A stretch of 64,000 bases of DNA, taken from contig NZ_JADMVE010000008.1 of assembly GCF_015547515.1 (NCBI RefSeq), forward strand, positions 62,001-126,000, read 5' to 3'. Under the pieces are notes generated by a model. The model was not told the DNA's origin, did not search any database, and saw only the letters and a list, made by a program, of their open reading frames with translations. This DNA is from Eubacterium sp. 1001713B170207_170306_E7 (GTDB lineage Bacteria > Bacillota > Clostridia > Eubacteriales > Eubacteriaceae). Positions 33,345 through 41,283 of this stretch are shown here, piece by piece (positions within the stretch are counted from its first letter, which is position 1; each line of letters begins with the position of its first letter). The translations under genes were made by a program, and so were the position numbers.

Positions 33345-35372
33345 CTATACTGCCACCGAATGCAGCGATTTCTTTCCTGTCTGCATGGCTTTGATGGCCT
33401 TTGGCACTTTGATTTTCTGCCACATATCAATAAAATACTGTTCCTGCCTGCTTGGCTTCCTGTTTCCGGCGCCAGTGCATTGCACGATCTCTCCGTTATT
33501 GTTCAGTTCCAGGGTCAAATAAGGTTTATTCGGCTCCTCTACTCTGCGGATAAAGAAAATATTAGTAATCCCTGCCGCATGTTTGGAGTAATACAAGCTT
33601 ACGCAGTTGCCATTTGCCGGTCCTTCTTTTTTAAATTCCTCGCTGTCTTTTGGCGCACGAATGACCATGTTGAAACGCTCAAAGCGGAAAAGCGTATCTA
33701 ACTTTTCAGCCCGTGCAATAATTATTTTTTCTTTTTCCGCTTCCTCTATTTTTTTCATTGCTTCCAATCGCTCATTTTTAATATTAACCAGCCGGTCATG
33801 AGCGTCGTCCAGATCTTTTGGTTTCCATATCCGTTCATTGGTAATGTCATATCCCTCATTTTGGGCCATTGTTAAATAATCCCTATAGACTAAACCCAGA
33901 AGGTCTCCGGCATTGTATCCTCGCTGAATCCATTTTTCTTTCTGGCATTCTCTGTAAAGATAGTTGACCAGTTTCCTGATCCTGATGCCCTCTGGAAGAT
34001 CTGTCATCCGGCTAATTCGAATCCCTTCCCGCCTATAGAACAGAACGTCCTGTTCGGTTATTTTTACCTGTTTTTTTCGCAATGTTCTCAAACCTTCAAC
34101 GTCCTGGATTCCAAAATTATTTTTTCTGATCATGTCCAGATCCTGCCGGTCGATATCAAACATCGCGCAGAGGTCTTTTCCTCTATCGTGGTACTTTTTG
34201 CTCTCCCAATAGCCAAAATCTGCCATGTCTTTGGCCATTTCCCAGAGACTGCCCTTTGTAAGGTACTCAATTTCCGGAAAGCTTTGATAAGCTTTGAGAT
34301 ATCCCGCAACATCTGCTTTTTTAAAATGTGCACAAAATTCCTTGACCGCTGAATACTGGAATGGTGTTCCCTGCAGCACTGCATCCACATTGTCTGGAAA
34401 AAGCTCGAACTGCATGTTCCTCTGCCCCATTCCCTCGGATTCATACCAGTCTGTTCGCCCTGTTCGCCAATAAGCGGCCTCTGTGGGAAACTCATACTTT
34501 TTCACTTTTCTTTTCTCGGTGTCAAAGATGAACCGCATTAACTCATCGTAATAATTTTCAGGTCTTCTCTGCTTTGGTTCTGGCGTATTTGAAAAAGCGT
34601 GTTCGACCTTAAAGTAACGGACGGCAATGTCTTTTTCTCCATGTCTTTGGATAACCGCGATGTTTTTTTGCTGTATGGCGCTTCTGGCCCGACCATTTTG
34701 TTTATAGGTTACGGCATGGCCGCAGAGGGGACAGCTGCCCAGTTCGTTATGAACAGCCTTTTCTAATTGGACGGTTTGACGACAGGCAGTGCAATAGCCT
34801 TTAATTTTTCTGCCTTTCCGCTTGAAAAAGATGATCTGTCCAAAAGCATGATTATTGATCCATGCCTCTAATTCTTTTGGCCGATCCCCGATCATTTCCA
34901 TTTGATTTTTAACGCGCTGTTCTTTGGCCTCTTTTCGCTGAAGATAGCGGTCATTGGCAATCCTTTCCATGTACCAGCTTAAAATATGTGTTGCCTTCCA
35001 GCAATTCTGCTTTATGGCATTCGGGGTATCTTCACTAAAAAACTGATTTATTTTCTGTTTGTCGGATTCAGAAAAGTAAGTTTTATCATAAAAGTTATAT
35101 CCCAAATCCTCGGCATCGCCTTGAAATTGCAGATTTTCAAGTGTTGCCTGTGACCACCGGTATCCCTCTTCTTTACAACTGGTCATGACCTGATGAATAA
35201 AATCCATTTTCTCCATGTCTAAGAAAGTGCGGATTTTCCGGGTTCCTTCTCCTGAAAAGATGGTCATGATCAAGAGACTTCCCTCAACTTCGATGATTCC
35301 CTGGTTTTCGTCTTCGACCCTATATCCCGGGAATGCCGGCCAGGGCCTGGCTTCAAACTGTTTTATTCTCAT
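33345..35372 (-). CDS. PcfJ-domain protein
   Basis: 675 residues. The length, the central zinc ribbon (CTACR...CPLCGHAV) and the C-terminal region with NFGIQDVEGL and GPANGNCVSLYYSKH fit the PcfJ-like family first named on the conjugative plasmid pCF10 and also common in Firmicutes prophages. No biochemical activity is established for the family. It overlaps the PcfK-like gene by four bases, the usual K-J order. Confidence 0.75.
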   Translation of the reverse strand: MRIKQFEARPWPAFPGYRVEDENQGIIEVEGSLLIMTIFSGEGTRKIRTFLDMEKMDFIHQVMTSCKEEGYRWSQATLENLQFQGDAEDLGYNFYDKTYFSESDKQKINQFFSEDTPNAIKQNCWKATHILSWYMERIANDRYLQRKEAKEQRVKNQMEMIGDRPKELEAWINNHAFGQIIFFKRKGRKIKGYCTACRQTVQLEKAVHNELGSCPLCGHAVTYKQNGRARSAIQQKNIAVIQRHGEKDIAVRYFKVEHAFSNTPEPKQRRPENYYDELMRFIFDTEKRKVKKYEFPTEAAYWRTGRTDWYESEGMGQRNMQFELFPDNVDAVLQGTPFQYSAVKEFCAHFKKADVAGYLKAYQSFPEIEYLTKGSLWEMAKDMADFGYWESKKYHDRGKDLCAMFDIDRQDLDMIRKNNFGIQDVEGLRTLRKKQVKITEQDVLFYRREGIRISRMTDLPEGIRIRKLVNYLYRECQKEKWIQRGYNAGDLLGLVYRDYLTMAQNEGYDITNERIWKPKDLDDAHDRLVNIKNERLEAMKKIEEAEKEKIIIARAEKLDTLFRFERFNMVIRAPKDSEEFKKEGPANGNCVSLYYSKHAAGITNIFFIRRVEEPNKPYLTLELNNNGEIVQCTGAGNRKPSRQEQYFIDMWQKIKVPKAIKAMQTGKKSLHSVAV

Positions 35373-35839
35373 TGCTGGCCTTCCTTTAAAAAGTCCAGCA
35401 TGCTGTACTGGATATATCCCGGCGTTTCTTCTTTGACTGATGGCCTTTTTTTGGGTTTGTTCACAGATTGTTTCTTTGTTTCAGCCTTTTTCCGTTTGCT
35501 TGCCTGGCTTCCATCATGCTGGGTAATCATAGCACTGTCACCGATCCGGATGATCATCTTAAAATCAACATCGGATCCCGGAAGATAATATTCCGCAGCG
35601 CGCTTGTAAGCTTCCAGATCGCTGATCCCGTTCCCCGTACCTTTGACGATGTTTTCGAGACATTTATCCAGAGTTTTGTCCGGCATCATGACCGCCTCTG
35701 CGAATTGTTCACTGCTGCAGAAATACTTTAGTGTCTTGACAACGCTTGCCTTGATGACCTGTGCTTTCCGATCAGTTATATTTTTGTTTTTGCTTTCTTC
35801 TTTAATTTTTTCGATGGCTTGTTCAATGATTTCTGTCAT
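35369..35839 (-). CDS. PcfK-like protein (AcrIIA9-related family)
   Basis: 156 residues from ATG 35839. The N-terminal helical region (MTEIIEQAIEKIKEES, then VVKTLKYFCSSEQFAEAV and KCLENIVKG) fits the PcfK-like family; the C-terminus is basic and flexible and ends SMLDFLKEGQQ. Members of this family include AcrIIA9, described as an inhibitor of Cas9. Whether this copy inhibits any CRISPR system cannot be told from sequence. It sits between the HUH Rep and PcfJ genes. Confidence 0.65.
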   Translation of the reverse strand: MTEIIEQAIEKIKEESKNKNITDRKAQVIKASVVKTLKYFCSSEQFAEAVMMPDKTLDKCLENIVKGTGNGISDLEAYKRAAEYYLPGSDVDFKMIIRIGDSAMITQHDGSQASKRKKAETKKQSVNKPKKRPSVKEETPGYIQYSMLDFLKEGQQ

Positions 35840-35841
35840 TT

Positions 35842-36603
35842 TCAGCACTTCCTTACTTTTCTTTTTTCGTTTGGATTGACCGGATTCAGCCGGATCATTC
35901 TGTAAAATTGGTAGGGTGTTCCATTGAATGGATTCTTCCCCATATAAACGGATTCTTTGTCGATGTAGTAGCCTTTTTGGGGTTTGGGTTCGCGGATCCA
36001 CCGCTCGGCTTTTACGGCTTGTATTTTGGGTTCTGGCCGGATCAGGTTGTGGCTGGTATTGAACCGGCGCTTTCCTTTCCGGTCCTCATAGTGGTCAAAT
36101 TCATAATCGGTATACTTGATAAGATAGTGTGCCAGCTTTTTATGATCGGCCCGGTTATCCAGGTGATTAAACTGTACGGTTCCGTATGGCCATAGCTTTG
36201 CGATGACGGCGGTGTCCATTTTGTTGAGCACGATGTGATGATGAAACGCGCCCCGTTTTCCGACTTCGGTCACAGCGATGTATTTATAGTCGATCTCGGC
36301 TTTTTTACAGTGCCGGCGTAAATCTTTATGAAACTTCGCCAAATGCGCCCTGGCCACTGCTCTTTCTTTTGGTCTTTCCGAGATCCGGTACGGCAGCACA
36401 ATGTGAAGGTCACCTTCCCAGAAATTCTCATTTATGTATGCCCTGATCTGGGCTTCCTGCTTGTTTCGGTTTACTTTCTTCTGGGCTTCGCTTGTTGGCC
36501 GGCTCTTCCTGGCTCTTGGTTTTCCTTTCTGCCACTCCCGGTAGGCGTATGTCTTTTTAACTTCAATTGTGTTCCCTGCTTCTACTGTCCACTTTTCATA
36601 CAT
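35842..36603 (-). CDS. HUH-type rolling-circle replication initiator-like protein
   Basis: 253 residues. The metal-binding HUH motif is HHHIV at residues 121-125, and candidate catalytic tyrosines Y160, Y164 and Y167 lie in HYLIKYTDYEFD. The upstream YIAVTEVGKRGAFHHH matches the phage/plasmid Rep family related to inovirus G2P-type proteins. It would nick one strand at an origin. The basic N-terminus may bind DNA. No obvious nick origin was identified near it. Confidence 0.75.
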   Translation of the reverse strand: MYEKWTVEAGNTIEVKKTYAYREWQKGKPRARKSRPTSEAQKKVNRNKQEAQIRAYINENFWEGDLHIVLPYRISERPKERAVARAHLAKFHKDLRRHCKKAEIDYKYIAVTEVGKRGAFHHHIVLNKMDTAVIAKLWPYGTVQFNHLDNRADHKKLAHYLIKYTDYEFDHYEDRKGKRRFNTSHNLIRPEPKIQAVKAERWIREPKPQKGYYIDKESVYMGKNPFNGTPYQFYRMIRLNPVNPNEKRKVRKC

Positions 36604-36698
36604 GCTTTACCACCTTCAGTATCCTTAAGTGTCTAAATGTTAATATGCTAAACGGGCTTCAAAGGCCCGATTTTAAGCCGTTTTTTGAATTTTTTCCA

Positions 36699-36792
36699 TT
36701 GCCTTTACTGTATGAAAAATGGTATAATAACAGTAAGACAACTTCTTAAAACAACCGGCGGCTTCCAGGCTACAAAACCGGTTGTTTTTTAT
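36699..36792 (+). ncRNA. Short opposite-strand transcription unit 1
   Basis: TTGCCT (36699-36704), 18-bp spacer and TATAAT (36723-36728) would start an RNA near 36735. It ends in the hairpin ACAACCGG/CCGGTTGT (36751-36785) with a run of T. About 56 nt, no frame. The RNA runs against the leftward early operon, in the gap upstream of the Rep gene. Confidence 0.45.
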
Positions 36793-37092
36793 TTATTTTT
36801 TTAACCGCTGCCCGCACCATGGGCAGTAATTGCCAATATAGCCGATCTGGGATAAAGGCGCATCCTTATACTCAATGGCGATGATCTTTTCACAGGTCGG
36901 ACACGCCCAGGCGACGTCTTGATCTTTTACCTTCGCCCTGACCTGTTTGGGCTGCTGAAGCTCTAAGACCTGGATGGATAAATCCAGATCGTTTAATCCG
37001 AAGTCAACAGCGTTTCTGAGGGCCCGGCGTTTTCCGCGAAGGGTGTTCCGAGCCTCCCGGCATCTTCCGGGGTCCATCCATGGCTTTTTCAT
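36793..37092 (-). CDS. Zinc-ribbon phage protein (99 aa)
   Basis: Basic N-terminus (GRCREARNTLRGKRR) and a C-terminal ribbon CPTC...CPWCGQ. It overlaps the upstream gene by four bases. Likely nucleic-acid binding; function unknown. Confidence 0.6.
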   Translation of the reverse strand: MKKPWMDPGRCREARNTLRGKRRALRNAVDFGLNDLDLSIQVLELQQPKQVRAKVKDQDVAWACPTCEKIIAIEYKDAPLSQIGYIGNYCPWCGQRLKK

Positions 37093-37277
37093 GCTTCGTC
37101 TCCCAACATTTTGTGACGCGCACGCTTCAAAACCCGCTGCGCCTTGGTAAGGTTATGGAGCGGATCGCAGTGCCGGCAGACAAAGTACCGGGGATCCTCC
37201 CACTGGTAAGCTGGTATGGTGGCGATGAAGCCACACTGGTTGCACTGCATGTCGATGGTGCGTTCTAAATCTCCCAT
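37089..37277 (-). CDS. Small zinc-ribbon phage protein (62 aa)
   Basis: CNQCG near residue 12 and CRHC near residue 34 make one zinc ribbon; a basic helix follows (KAQRVLKRARHK). Its stop overlaps the next start. Function unknown. Confidence 0.6.
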   Translation of the reverse strand: MGDLERTIDMQCNQCGFIATIPAYQWEDPRYFVCRHCDPLHNLTKAQRVLKRARHKMLGDEA

Positions 37278-37399
37278 TTTCTGCCTCCTGCTTCTAAAAA
37301 GGGTAAAAAAAATTAGGACACAGCTTCTCTGTGTAACCTTTTAAAATGGCGGCGGTACGATCCCCGCCGCTGGATATTTCTTCCTTTTTTCGATTGTTG

Positions 37400-37466
37400 T
37401 GCTATAATAAATGTGTAAACTAATCTTTGCCCTTTTCAGCCTCCACGCTGTCTAGGGCTTTTTTCG
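37400..37466 (+). ncRNA. Short opposite-strand transcription unit 2
   Basis: An extended -10 box (TGCTATAAT, 37400-37408) with a T-rich but poor -35 would start an RNA near 37415. It ends in GCCCT/AGGGC (37429-37458) with six T. About 50 nt, no frame, antisense in direction to the early operon. The rest of 37278-37556 has no gene. Confidence 0.42.
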
Positions 37467-37556
37467 TGGGTCTGTTTGTACCCTTGCGCTTTTCTGCGCC
37501 AAACCCACAGCCTTTCTTTTTAATTTTGTTTTATGAAGGGGTCAGAGCTCTAATGC

Positions 37557-37766
37557 TTAAGGCGGGCGCTCCGCGCTGGCTTTTACCCACTTTGTTACTA
37601 AGGGCATTGGAGCGGCTTTTGTTTTGGCGATCCACGGCGGTGCGGGTGGGCCGGGTGGCAAATCTGCTGCCTTTTCAAAAAGCGCTTCAAAAGCTTCAAG
37701 TTGTTCAAATAAAAGTGCCGCAAGTTGTTCACACGCTGCTTCGATCTGTTTTCTTATTTCTTCCAT
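37557..37766 (-). CDS. Small phage protein (69 aa)
   Basis: ATG overlaps the upstream stop (TAATG) and follows GGAGTG. N-terminal acidic helix (EEIRKQIEAACEQLAALL), then a Pro-rich tail (PPGPPAPPW). No family recognised. Confidence 0.5.
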   Translation of the reverse strand: MEEIRKQIEAACEQLAALLFEQLEAFEALFEKAADLPPGPPAPPWIAKTKAAPMPLVTKWVKASAERPP

Positions 37767-38071
37767 TATTCACACTCCAGTGCGGATAATACCTCGTTGA
37801 AAGTAGAAAATTGCTCAAATGTTATCAGGTTTAGTAAAAATAGTTCTCCAAGACTGGACATATAGGCATCGCGTATATAGGTTGTTACTTTTCGTTTGCC
37901 GTCAATGGTATCCTGGATCTCCTTCATGTGTATCTTGGCCTTTTCCTTGATCTGGTTGAGTTCTTCCAGATACCCGTCTTTTTCAACGGTCAGATCGCCT
38001 ACCTGATTCGTGAGTTCTTCCTTTTCGGCTTCCAGATCCGCGATTCGGACCATGGCTTCGGTCAGGTTCAT
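37766..38071 (-). CDS. Coiled-coil phage protein (101 aa)
   Basis: Residues 1-55 are a heptad coiled coil (VRIADLEAEKEELTNQVGD); the C-terminal part is helical and hydrophobic in patches. Function unknown. It lies in the early operon and is coupled to the gene after it. Confidence 0.6.
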   Translation of the reverse strand: MNLTEAMVRIADLEAEKEELTNQVGDLTVEKDGYLEELNQIKEKAKIHMKEIQDTIDGKRKVTTYIRDAYMSSLGELFLLNLITFEQFSTFNEVLSALECE

Positions 38072-38082
38072 GTTCGGCCTCC

Positions 38083-38170
38083 TTGTCTCTTTTTTGAATT
38101 TATGGTAAACTATGGTTGTTAACGTACATGGTCCCTTTTAGCGGTGCAACGCTATGGGGGCTTTTTCTTT
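38083..38170 (+). ncRNA. Short opposite-strand transcription unit 3 (weaker)
   Basis: TTGTCT (38083-38088), 17-bp spacer, TAAACT (38106-38111). A predicted RNA of about 55 nt has AGCG/CGCT (38140-38153) and then a G/T-rich end with two T runs. Same layout and direction as the units at 36699 and 37400 but a weaker terminator. Confidence 0.3.
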
Positions 38171-38689
38171 TTTCATAAACAGAAGCTGATTGTCTTGGCG
38201 CCACCACTTTGAATACTTTCGGGCATGCTCTGCGTTTTTAACAGCAATCTCATAGTGCTTTTGACAAAGCTTTTTTCCCGGAAGGGCTGGCGTTTCACAA
38301 CGATAACAAAGGCCCTTTTTCCTTCGGATTTCCGGGATAGAACCGCCATTTTCACGCCTTCTTTTTTCTACTTTTTCAATCCCCCGTTTCCGTTCTTTGA
38401 CATAGCATTCTAAGCAAAAGACTCCTTTAATGGCCGCTTTCTTCCCGCATCGGACGCAAAGCCCTGCTGCCTTCCGCTTTGCATAAGTTTCATTTTTTCT
38501 TTTTTTATCCTTTTTCAGGATATTCGCTTTATTCCTGATATAATATTCCCGGTTCTCTTTTTGCTCTTTTTCAATACATTCCGGGCACTTTGTTTTGTTA
38601 TAAAAGGCGTCTCTTTTTCCGCACCGGACGCAGATATGGTGTTCTTTCAAGAATTCTCGCCGTGCTCGATTTTCTTCTTTATTGCTCAT
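38138..38689 (-). CDS. Phage protein with three tandem zinc-knuckle units (183 aa)
   Basis: Three repeats of a C-x2-C-G...C-x2-C layout: CVRCGKRDAFYNKTKCPEC, CVRCGKKAAIKGVFCLEC, and CYRCETPALPGKKLCQKH, in which the last cysteine is replaced by histidine. They are joined by very basic helices. This pattern is common in phages and suggests RNA or DNA binding; function unknown. Confidence 0.65.
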   Translation of the reverse strand: MSNKEENRARREFLKEHHICVRCGKRDAFYNKTKCPECIEKEQKENREYYIRNKANILKKDKKRKNETYAKRKAAGLCVRCGKKAAIKGVFCLECYVKERKRGIEKVEKRRRENGGSIPEIRRKKGLCYRCETPALPGKKLCQKHYEIAVKNAEHARKYSKWWRQDNQLLFMKKEKAPIALHR

Positions 38690-38837
38690 TTTTATTACAC
38701 TCCTTTAAGCCGACCATCCACCGGCGGTAATCACAGTTCTTTTTAAAATTTCTCACTGCTTTATTGTGCTCTTTTCGTTTATAGGCGGCATATTTCCGCA
38801 CCCTGGGTGAGTTGATGGAATAAGCGATAGCGTTCAT
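38679..38837 (-). CDS. Small basic phage protein (52 aa)
   Basis: ATG 38837 follows GAGGAGGTG. MNAIAYSINSPRVRKYAAYKRKEHNK... is strongly basic. It overlaps the downstream gene by 11 bases. Function unknown. Confidence 0.5.
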   Translation of the reverse strand: MNAIAYSINSPRVRKYAAYKRKEHNKAVRNFKKNCDYRRWMVGLKECNKNEQ

Positions 38838-38841
38838 AAAG

Positions 38842-38973
38842 TCACCTCCTCGGCCAGCATCCGGTGGATACCAGTACGATAAACAAAAGGGTGATTGTCG
38901 CGGCAACCGTGTTACACATCACGCCGATCATGCAGATATAAAACGTAAAAATAAATAGTACAAATTCGGCCAT
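38842..38973 (-). CDS. Small membrane peptide of the early operon (43 aa)
   Basis: ATG 38973 follows AAGGAAGAG; the stop is TGA 38844-38842. MAEFVLFIFTFYICMIGV... is hydrophobic for about 33 residues and ends WPRR. It could be a one- or two-span membrane peptide. Its end contains the ribosome site of the next gene. Confidence 0.5.
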   Translation of the reverse strand: MAEFVLFIFTFYICMIGVMCNTVAATITLLFIVLVSTGCWPRR

Positions 38974-38976
38974 GTC

Positions 38977-39225
38977 TCACTCTTCCTTATAACGCTGCAT
39001 CCTCAGAGCCCGCTTTTGCAGTTGCCTGTCCTCCTGGATCCGGAAGCGCACCAGCAGAATGAAACTGCCGCCGGCAACGAATAGGGCTGCCAACCACCCC
39101 GCACCGCAGGTAAATATGCCTTTTTCAGCCCAGCCATACAGGCCAAAAAGCCCGCATAGGATACAAAATTCAAAGAAGCATTTCACAGCGTCGTTGACGA
39201 TGGCGCGTTTGGTTCGTGGTGTCAT
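38977..39225 (-). CDS. Phage membrane protein (82 aa)
   Basis: ATG 39225 follows GGAGGAAG. Two membrane segments (about FFEFCILCGLFGLYGW and GWLAALFVAGGSFILLV) and a basic C-terminus. It neighbours another small membrane peptide. Function unknown. Confidence 0.6.
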   Translation of the reverse strand: MTPRTKRAIVNDAVKCFFEFCILCGLFGLYGWAEKGIFTCGAGWLAALFVAGGSFILLVRFRIQEDRQLQKRALRMQRYKEE

Positions 39226-39323
39226 AACGCTTCCTCCCATGCCCCTGAACAGGCAATTTCAATATCCCCAAACATTTGAGTTGCCTCTGCCTTCGTGATT
39301 AGCTCCAGCTCGAATAAGATCAT
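39222..39323 (-). CDS. Very small acidic protein (33 aa)
   Basis: ATG 39323 follows AGGGGTGAAG; the stop overlaps the next start (ATGA). MILFELELITKAEATQMFGD... resembles the C-terminal part of the protein at 39447 (LELITEAEG...), which suggests a partial duplication. Confidence 0.45.
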   Translation of the reverse strand: MILFELELITKAEATQMFGDIEIACSGAWEEAL

Positions 39324-39327
39324 CACT

Positions 39328-39450
39328 TCACCCCTTAAAAAATCGTGGTATGCACCGCAGATCAATTTGCCTCTGGTTCCTTTGTCTTTTAGACTGCCTG
39401 ATTTCTTCCCGCAAATCGCTGATTACTTTTTGCTTTTTTTCTTCGTTCAT
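39328..39450 (-). CDS. Very small basic protein (40 aa)
   Basis: ATG 39450 overlaps the upstream stop (ATGA) and follows GGGAGGGAG. Helical, highly charged (MNEEKKQKVISDLREEIRQS..., then basic). Function unknown. Confidence 0.45.
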   Translation of the reverse strand: MNEEKKQKVISDLREEIRQSKRQRNQRQIDLRCIPRFFKG

Positions 39451-39674
39451 CTTTCTCCCTCCCGGCTGCCAATATAGGCAAAGTTGACGTCGTTCAGCAG
39501 CTTGATGCCTTCTGCCTCCGTAATCAGTTCCAGGCGTTTCAGTGTTGCGACTTCGCCAAACAAGGTGCCGTAGTCAATCTCATTGAGCAATTGTCCACGT
39601 TCGGCATTCCCTCGGGCTTCATCAACCTTCTCAATAATCATGTTGATGACGATCTGTTTTGTTAGTCCGTTCAT
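39447..39674 (-). CDS. Small phage protein (75 aa)
   Basis: MNGLTKQIVINMIIEKVDEA..., mostly helical and acidic; the segment LKRLELITEAEGIKLL recurs in shortened form in the 33-residue protein at 39222. It overlaps the upstream gene by four bases. Function unknown. Confidence 0.55.
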   Translation of the reverse strand: MNGLTKQIVINMIIEKVDEARGNAERGQLLNEIDYGTLFGEVATLKRLELITEAEGIKLLNDVNFAYIGSREGER

Positions 39675-39874
39675 TTTTTAGCCTCTTTCATATTTTTTCT
39701 GGTCTCTTTAAACAAGTCGGCCAGCTGGTCTTCTACTTCATTTCTTTTGTCAACTTCTCGCCTTATTTCCTCATCCAGATATAGCATTCGGTTCATGAGT
39801 TCGGTTTCTAGTTCAGAAAAAGGCTCTTCTTTTAATACCTTATACAGTACTTTTTGTTCGATTTCTGTTAGCAT
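39671..39874 (-). CDS. Small helical phage protein (67 aa)
   Basis: Start at ATG 39874 after GAGGTG; a longer frame begins at a GTG with no ribosome site. MLTEIEQKVLYKVLKEEPF... then a charged coiled coil (DEEIRREVDKRNEVEDQL). Function unknown. Confidence 0.5.
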   Translation of the reverse strand: MLTEIEQKVLYKVLKEEPFSELETELMNRMLYLDEEIRREVDKRNEVEDQLADLFKETRKNMKEAKK

Positions 39875-39890
39875 ATGGTTCACCTCATAC

Positions 39891-40121
39891 TTATCCAGGC
39901 ATTTGTAGCAAATTGCCGTTTTCCTGCCGTTCACTTTTCCCGCTTCTATGATGCCTCATAACCCAGGCTTTCAGCGCGGCATCCACAAAATAAAGCTTAC
40001 ATCCTGGCGCCTCCTGAAACGCCGGGAAATCAGGCTCATTTTCCATATACTTGTAGATCGTGGATCTGGAGCAGTTCATATATTCACAAGCTTCTTTTAG
40101 TGTTAGAATTTCTCTTCTCAT
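39891..40121 (-). CDS. Excisionase-type helix-turn-helix protein
   Basis: 76 residues: LTLKEACEYMNCSRSTIYKYM is an HTH_17 recognition unit and KLYFVDAALKAWVMRH the end of the fold. As the second gene of the leftward early operon it could be the phage Xis or a Cro-like control protein. Confidence 0.7.
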   Translation of the reverse strand: MRREILTLKEACEYMNCSRSTIYKYMENEPDFPAFQEAPGCKLYFVDAALKAWVMRHHRSGKSERQENGNLLQMPG

Positions 40122-40131
40122 CTGCTTCCTC

Positions 40132-40302
40132 CTAATTCAAATTTTTCTGTTTAAGCTGATCCTTCAGTTTCTTTTGCTCCTGAAGTACATTGGCGTATGC
40201 TTGCACAAACGCGATGGCGACCGGATCCTTCTTGACATAATCGATCTGATTGTCCACTTCATTCAGGAGTTTTTCTTTTTTATTCTGGTTTTCAACCCTC
40301 AT
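40132..40302 (-). CDS. First gene of the leftward early operon (56 aa)
   Basis: ATG 40302 follows AAAGGAGGTGA, a very strong ribosome site. Charged helical protein (MRVENQNKKEKLLNEVDNQI..., ending KQKNLN). No family recognised. It is the first product after the lytic promoter, so it may be regulatory. Confidence 0.6.
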   Translation of the reverse strand: MRVENQNKKEKLLNEVDNQIDYVKKDPVAIAFVQAYANVLQEQKKLKDQLKQKNLN

Positions 40303-40372
40303 AGTTTCTCACCTCCTTTGAAAAAGTCTCATTTCTCTATAGGCTGAAGACTGATTTGTTTTCTTTTTGTCG

Positions 40373-40412
40373 TCTATGATTACATTATAGTCGTCATAGA
40401 TAACAACGTCAA
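40373..40412 (-). promoter_or_regulatory. Leftward early (lytic) promoter with operators
   Basis: Minus strand TTGACG (40412-40407), 17-bp spacer, TATAAT (40389-40384). An inverted repeat TCTATGA/TCATAGA (40373-40379 and 40394-40400) spans the -10 box, and GTCGTC precedes both arms. This fits binding by the CI-like repressor next door. Confidence 0.7.
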
Positions 40413-40433
40413 GGCTTTTTTGTTATTTTTTGT

Positions 40434-40462
40434 TTGCATTGAAAACATATTTGTGCTACTAT
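40434..40462 (+). promoter_or_regulatory. Repressor maintenance promoter
   Basis: TTGCAT (40434-40439), 17-bp spacer, TACTAT (40457-40462), then AGGAGG before the CI start at 40482. Divergent from the lytic promoter, as in a lambda-type switch. Confidence 0.65.
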
Positions 40463-40481
40463 ATGTACAGGAGGTAATAAA

Positions 40482-41210
40482 ATGAACGAAAGACTTAAAA
40501 TTTTGCGTGAAACACTCAATCTTTCACAAGAAGAATTTGGTAACAGAGTTGGAATAAAATCCCGCGCTCATATTTCCTCCATGGAAAAAGGACGTAGAGA
40601 TATTATTGACAGAACTATTCGAGATATATGTAGAGAATATAATGTTAATGAACATTGGTTTCGTACTGGCGAAGGACCAATGTTTAAAGAATCTTCTGAT
40701 TCTGTTGATACCTTGCATGAACTCATCCGCTCTTTTGATATCGAGCAACTTGAACTCATGAAAGAATGCCTAGATATGATTATCAAAGAAAAAGAATCAG
40801 ACAAGGGTAGTATCCTTAATTTTCAGCGAACAGTTACTCGTCCAGTCTATGATCTTCCGGCTTCCGCCGGTACCGGTCAATTTTTGGATGGTTACAGTTA
40901 TACAAATATAGAATTTCCAGAAATCGCTGTTCCTCTAAGCTCTACCTTTGGTGTTCGCATTGCCGGCGATTCCATGGAGCCAGAATACTTTGATCAGGAT
41001 ATCGTCTTTGTAAGGCAGCAACCCACGCTTGTAGACGGTGATATTGGAATTTTCGTGCTGAATGGTGAAGGCTTTTTAAAGAAATTTGAAGTAACGGATA
41101 ATGGCTATTGTTTAGTCTCTTTGAACGATAGCTATCCCGATATGCGGATTACAGAAGGTTGCGACTTCCGGATTGTTGGAAAAGTACTAGGAAAATATTC
41201 TTTTTCTTAA
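40482..41210 (+). CDS. CI-type repressor with LexA/S24 autoprotease domain
   Basis: 242 residues. The N-terminal helix-turn-helix spans residues 1-60 (LSQEEFGNRVGIKSRAHISS). The C-terminal S24 domain has the cleavage pair A129-G130, catalytic S164 (GDSMEP) and lysine K200 or K201 (GFLKKF). All parts for RecA-stimulated self-cleavage are present, so DNA damage should induce the prophage. It controls the divergent promoters just upstream. Confidence 0.9.
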   Translation: MNERLKILRETLNLSQEEFGNRVGIKSRAHISSMEKGRRDIIDRTIRDICREYNVNEHWFRTGEGPMFKESSDSVDTLHELIRSFDIEQLELMKECLDMIIKEKESDKGSILNFQRTVTRPVYDLPASAGTGQFLDGYSYTNIEFPEIAVPLSSTFGVRIAGDSMEPEYFDQDIVFVRQQPTLVDGDIGIFVLNGEGFLKKFEVTDNGYCLVSLNDSYPDMRITEGCDFRIVGKVLGKYSFS

Positions 41211-41283
41211 TACTATTTGAAGTGTTTATAATGCATCTCCATTGTTGTATAATTATTTATAACAACCTAAAAGAAGGTGCATT

